Shown here piece by piece: positions 24,468 through 26,101 of a DNA stretch of 26,101 nucleotides. The DNA is from JAFDZO01 sp038225955 (GTDB lineage: Bacteria > Bacteroidota > Ignavibacteria > Tepidaquicellales > Tepidaquicellaceae), in assembly GCA_038225955.1 (NCBI GenBank), contig JBBRQV010000030.1, positions 1-26,101 on the forward strand, written 5' to 3'. The notes beneath the pieces were generated by a model. That model had not been told where the DNA came from. It saw only the letters and a program-made list of their open reading frames with translations, and did not search any database. Positions within the stretch are counted from its first letter, which is position 1; the number at the start of each line of letters is the position of its first letter. The translations under genes and the position numbers were made by a program.

Positions 24468-24553
24468 TGCCCGGGATCGGAATCGAACCGATACTGCCTT
24501 TACAGGCAACAGGATTTTAAGTCCTGCGCGTCTACCAATTCCGCCACCCGGGC
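24468..24553 (-). tRNA. tRNA-Leu (anticodon UAA)
   Basis: On the - strand the 86-base gene has acceptor strands GCCCGGG (24547-24553) and CCCGGGC (24469-24475), D-arm GCGGAATTGGTAGACGC, anticodon stem CAGGA/TCCTG with loop CTTAAAA giving anticodon TAA, a long class II variable arm TGCCTGTAAAGGCA, and T-arm ATCGGTTCGATTCCGAT. The discriminator base is A (24468), as required for leucyl-tRNA synthetase. CCA is not encoded; the bases after the discriminator are CAA. It reads the UUA and UUG codons, which are common in this A/T-rich genome. Confidence 0.95.
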
Positions 24554-24565
24554 TACATCTGGTAG

Positions 24566-24597
24566 AATAAAAAACGGCGGCATAAATGCCACCGTTT
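24566..24597 (-). terminator. Terminator-like hairpin just upstream of tRNA-Leu
   Basis: Read on the - strand the stem is AAACGG-mismatch-GGCAT / ATGCC-mismatch-CCGTTT with a 2-base loop and a following T-run (TTTTTTATT). It is only 13 bases or so from the tRNA 5' end. No gene lies upstream on this strand within the window, so what it would terminate is unclear. Confidence 0.6.
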
Positions 24598-24734
24598 AAT
24601 AAGTTACCAAAAATCCAAAAAAGATAAAAGTCATATATCATATTTTTAGCAAGAAAATTCTGCAATTTATAAATTTTCTTCATTGCTTAATTAATTTTGC
24701 CTGTTTAATTTAAGGTAAATTTACGATCTGTTAA

Positions 24735-26051
24735 ATGATAAGCTCTCAATTTTTTATACCGCGGGAAGGAGAAAAGCATGCCGAGAATTTTCGGCGGGTA
24801 AGATTTTTACCGCCGTATTCATTTCCTCATATTAAAACCTTTGATTTGAATTTGAAGGATAATAGCAGGAAAATATTTTATCATATGGATATAAATGCTT
24901 TCTTTGCACAGGTTGAGCAAAGAGACAACCCTGAGCTTAAAGGTAAACCTGTTTCCGTCGGCGGTTGGGAAGGCTCAAACGCCGGAATAGTAATGACCTC
25001 TTCCTATGAAGCTCGTAATAAGTATGGAGTAAGAACGGGTATGTCAGTTATTGACGCAAAAAAATTATGTCCCGTGCTTATTTCTCTTCCTTGTAATGGT
25101 CCCAAATATGAACGGACATTATTAGATGTGATAGAAATTCTGCATCAGTTTTTCCCCAACGATTGTGTAGAGCAATATAGTATTGATGAATGTTTTATGG
25201 AGGGAACAGGGGTGGTTAAAAATTTTGAAGAAGCTATACGACTGGGAGAAAAAGTAAAAGAAGCTATAAAAAAAGAATTGCTACTCGATATATCTCTCGG
25301 ACTTTCATACAATAAATCTTATGCTAAAACTGCAAGCAAAATTAAACGGACTAAATACATTCCTAACGTGTTCAATATAATTCCTTTTCAAAAAAATGAG
25401 AAGCATTTAGAACTTCTCAATCTTCCAGCAGATAAGTTATGGGGAATAGGCAGAAGAATTTACCGACGGCTTTTAGCTATGGGAATCACTACCATCGGCG
25501 ATCTTGCCGAGTCTAATGAAGTTCGCATGCGGAAAGAGTTCGGCATTAACGGAATCGTTTTCCGCAAATGCGCGCGCGGCGAGGACACCTCCGGAATTTT
25601 TGTGAAAACTGAAAAAGAAAAATGCCTTGGGCACAACCATACAGTTTTCAATCCCGTTACAAATGTTTTGGATGCCGAGCGGGAAATCCGCTACCTCGCC
25701 GAGTACATTTGCCGCAAGATGCGAAGCAAAAAGCTGGTTGCAAGCATGCTGTACTTTTCAATCAGATACGATGATTTAAGGTACACAGGAGGAGAGCACA
25801 GGTTTCCGGAGTTTACAAATAACGATAGCGATGTTTACGAAGCGGCAAAGCGGATTTTTTATACGCTACCGCAGCCGTCGGAATATTACAGAATAAGGAC
25901 ATTTGGAGTGTTCGTTTCTGACCTGCATTTAGATACTTTTGATAAGCATCTCAATTTATTTAAAAATGAGGTGAAAATGCCGTATTATGAGCTTGATAAG
26001 TTGAAGGCGAGATATGGAGAGAAGATTATCAGAATCGGAATAAATACGTGA
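24735..26051 (+). CDS. dinB: Y-family DNA polymerase (DNA polymerase IV type)
   Basis: This error-prone translesion polymerase has the Y-family motifs: HMDINAFFAQVEQRDNPEL (50-68) with catalytic Asp52, SYEAR (90-94), and YSIDECF (148-154) with Asp151 and Glu152. The helix-hairpin-helix region LWGIGRRIYRRLLAMGITTIGDLA and a little-finger domain follow. No beta-clamp-binding QxxLF motif is obvious at the C-terminus. An N-terminal extension of about 45 residues precedes the catalytic core, longer than in E. coli DinB. The start at 24735 is the only ATG before the core in frame. No LexA-like palindrome is visible upstream. Codon use shifts to GC-rich, CGC-arginine codons around 25500-25740. Confidence 0.93.
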   Translation: MISSQFFIPREGEKHAENFRRVRFLPPYSFPHIKTFDLNLKDNSRKIFYHMDINAFFAQVEQRDNPELKGKPVSVGGWEGSNAGIVMTSSYEARNKYGVRTGMSVIDAKKLCPVLISLPCNGPKYERTLLDVIEILHQFFPNDCVEQYSIDECFMEGTGVVKNFEEAIRLGEKVKEAIKKELLLDISLGLSYNKSYAKTASKIKRTKYIPNVFNIIPFQKNEKHLELLNLPADKLWGIGRRIYRRLLAMGITTIGDLAESNEVRMRKEFGINGIVFRKCARGEDTSGIFVKTEKEKCLGHNHTVFNPVTNVLDAEREIRYLAEYICRKMRSKKLVASMLYFSIRYDDLRYTGGEHRFPEFTNNDSDVYEAAKRIFYTLPQPSEYYRIRTFGVFVSDLHLDTFDKHLNLFKNEVKMPYYELDKLKARYGEKIIRIGINT

Positions 26052-26101
26052 AAAAACTATACCAATCTTCCCCACTCCTAAATATTCATTGTACCTTAAA
26101 T

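Noticed and set aside
24211..24475. attL/attR sites of an integrated element
   Set aside because: Direct repeats of a tRNA 3' end suggest integration, but only about 111 bp lies between them, there is no integrase, and the terminator is duplicated as well.
24387..24683. 98-codon - strand frame
   Set aside because: It translates through the tRNA-Leu gene and terminator; the GGGIGRRAGLK stretch is the typical artefact of reading through a tRNA.
1..26101. Insertion sequence, prophage or defence system
   Set aside because: No transposase, integrase, phage structural gene, toxin-antitoxin pair, nuclease-helicase set or restriction-modification gene was seen on either strand.

Overview
This is a low-GC window with about 20 protein genes, mostly on the + strand. 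It looks like part of the Bacteroidota/Chlorobiota/Ignavibacteriota group, and most likely Ignavibacteria. The evidence is a secreted metalloprotease ending in a type IX secretion (T9SS, type A) sorting domain with a 'YPNPFNPVTNIKF' motif, a TonB-dependent receptor with an N-terminal carboxypeptidase-regulatory-like domain, an Asp-box exoprotein, and A/T-rich leaders without Shine-Dalgarno sequences before most genes. The taxonomic call is inference.

Left end (1-1773, - strand): a large Asp-box (BNR) exported protein runs off the left edge. Its ATG overlaps the stop of a 75-residue membrane protein gene. Positions 1774-2961 hold no convincing gene. This stretch is a repeat island with seven TCCGAC-type motifs, a 92-bp imperfect direct repeat, and a 101-bp palindromic element that can fold into three arms on one stem.

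2962-7301 (+): a membrane-anchored diheme cytochrome c with its own terminator, two tandem GNAT acetyltransferases, then a tight run of a small ABM-like protein, a PAP2 phosphatase and a HIT-superfamily protein resembling GDP-hexose phosphorylases. A second 101-bp three-armed element separates this run from tmk.

7481-15257 (+): thymidylate kinase, an S41 C-terminal processing protease, PurK, a DUF2007 protein, an M19 dipeptidase, a TonB-dependent receptor and a second DUF2007 protein.

15346-18339 (+): an overlapping trio of an S51 peptidase fused to a SnoaL-like domain, a HAD 5'-nucleotidase and glucose-6-phosphate isomerase. The second and third genes have strong Shine-Dalgarno sequences, unlike the rest of the window. 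A third three-armed palindrome follows, then a HEAT-repeat/cyclophilin fusion and a two-hairpin terminator shared with a convergent SDR gene (- strand).

21429-26051: a T9SS-exported metalloprotease with a terminator, a 40-residue candidate membrane peptide (-), a tRNA-Leu(UAA) gene (-) with its terminator, and two tandem 111/112-bp copies of the tRNA 3' half plus terminator. In both copies a palindrome like an arm of the three-armed elements replaces the anticodon region. A Y-family DNA polymerase closes the window.

Most genes are housekeeping or envelope functions. The most unusual content is the palindromic element family with conserved fold but different arm sequences, its apparent link to the tRNA remnants, and the HIT-family gene.
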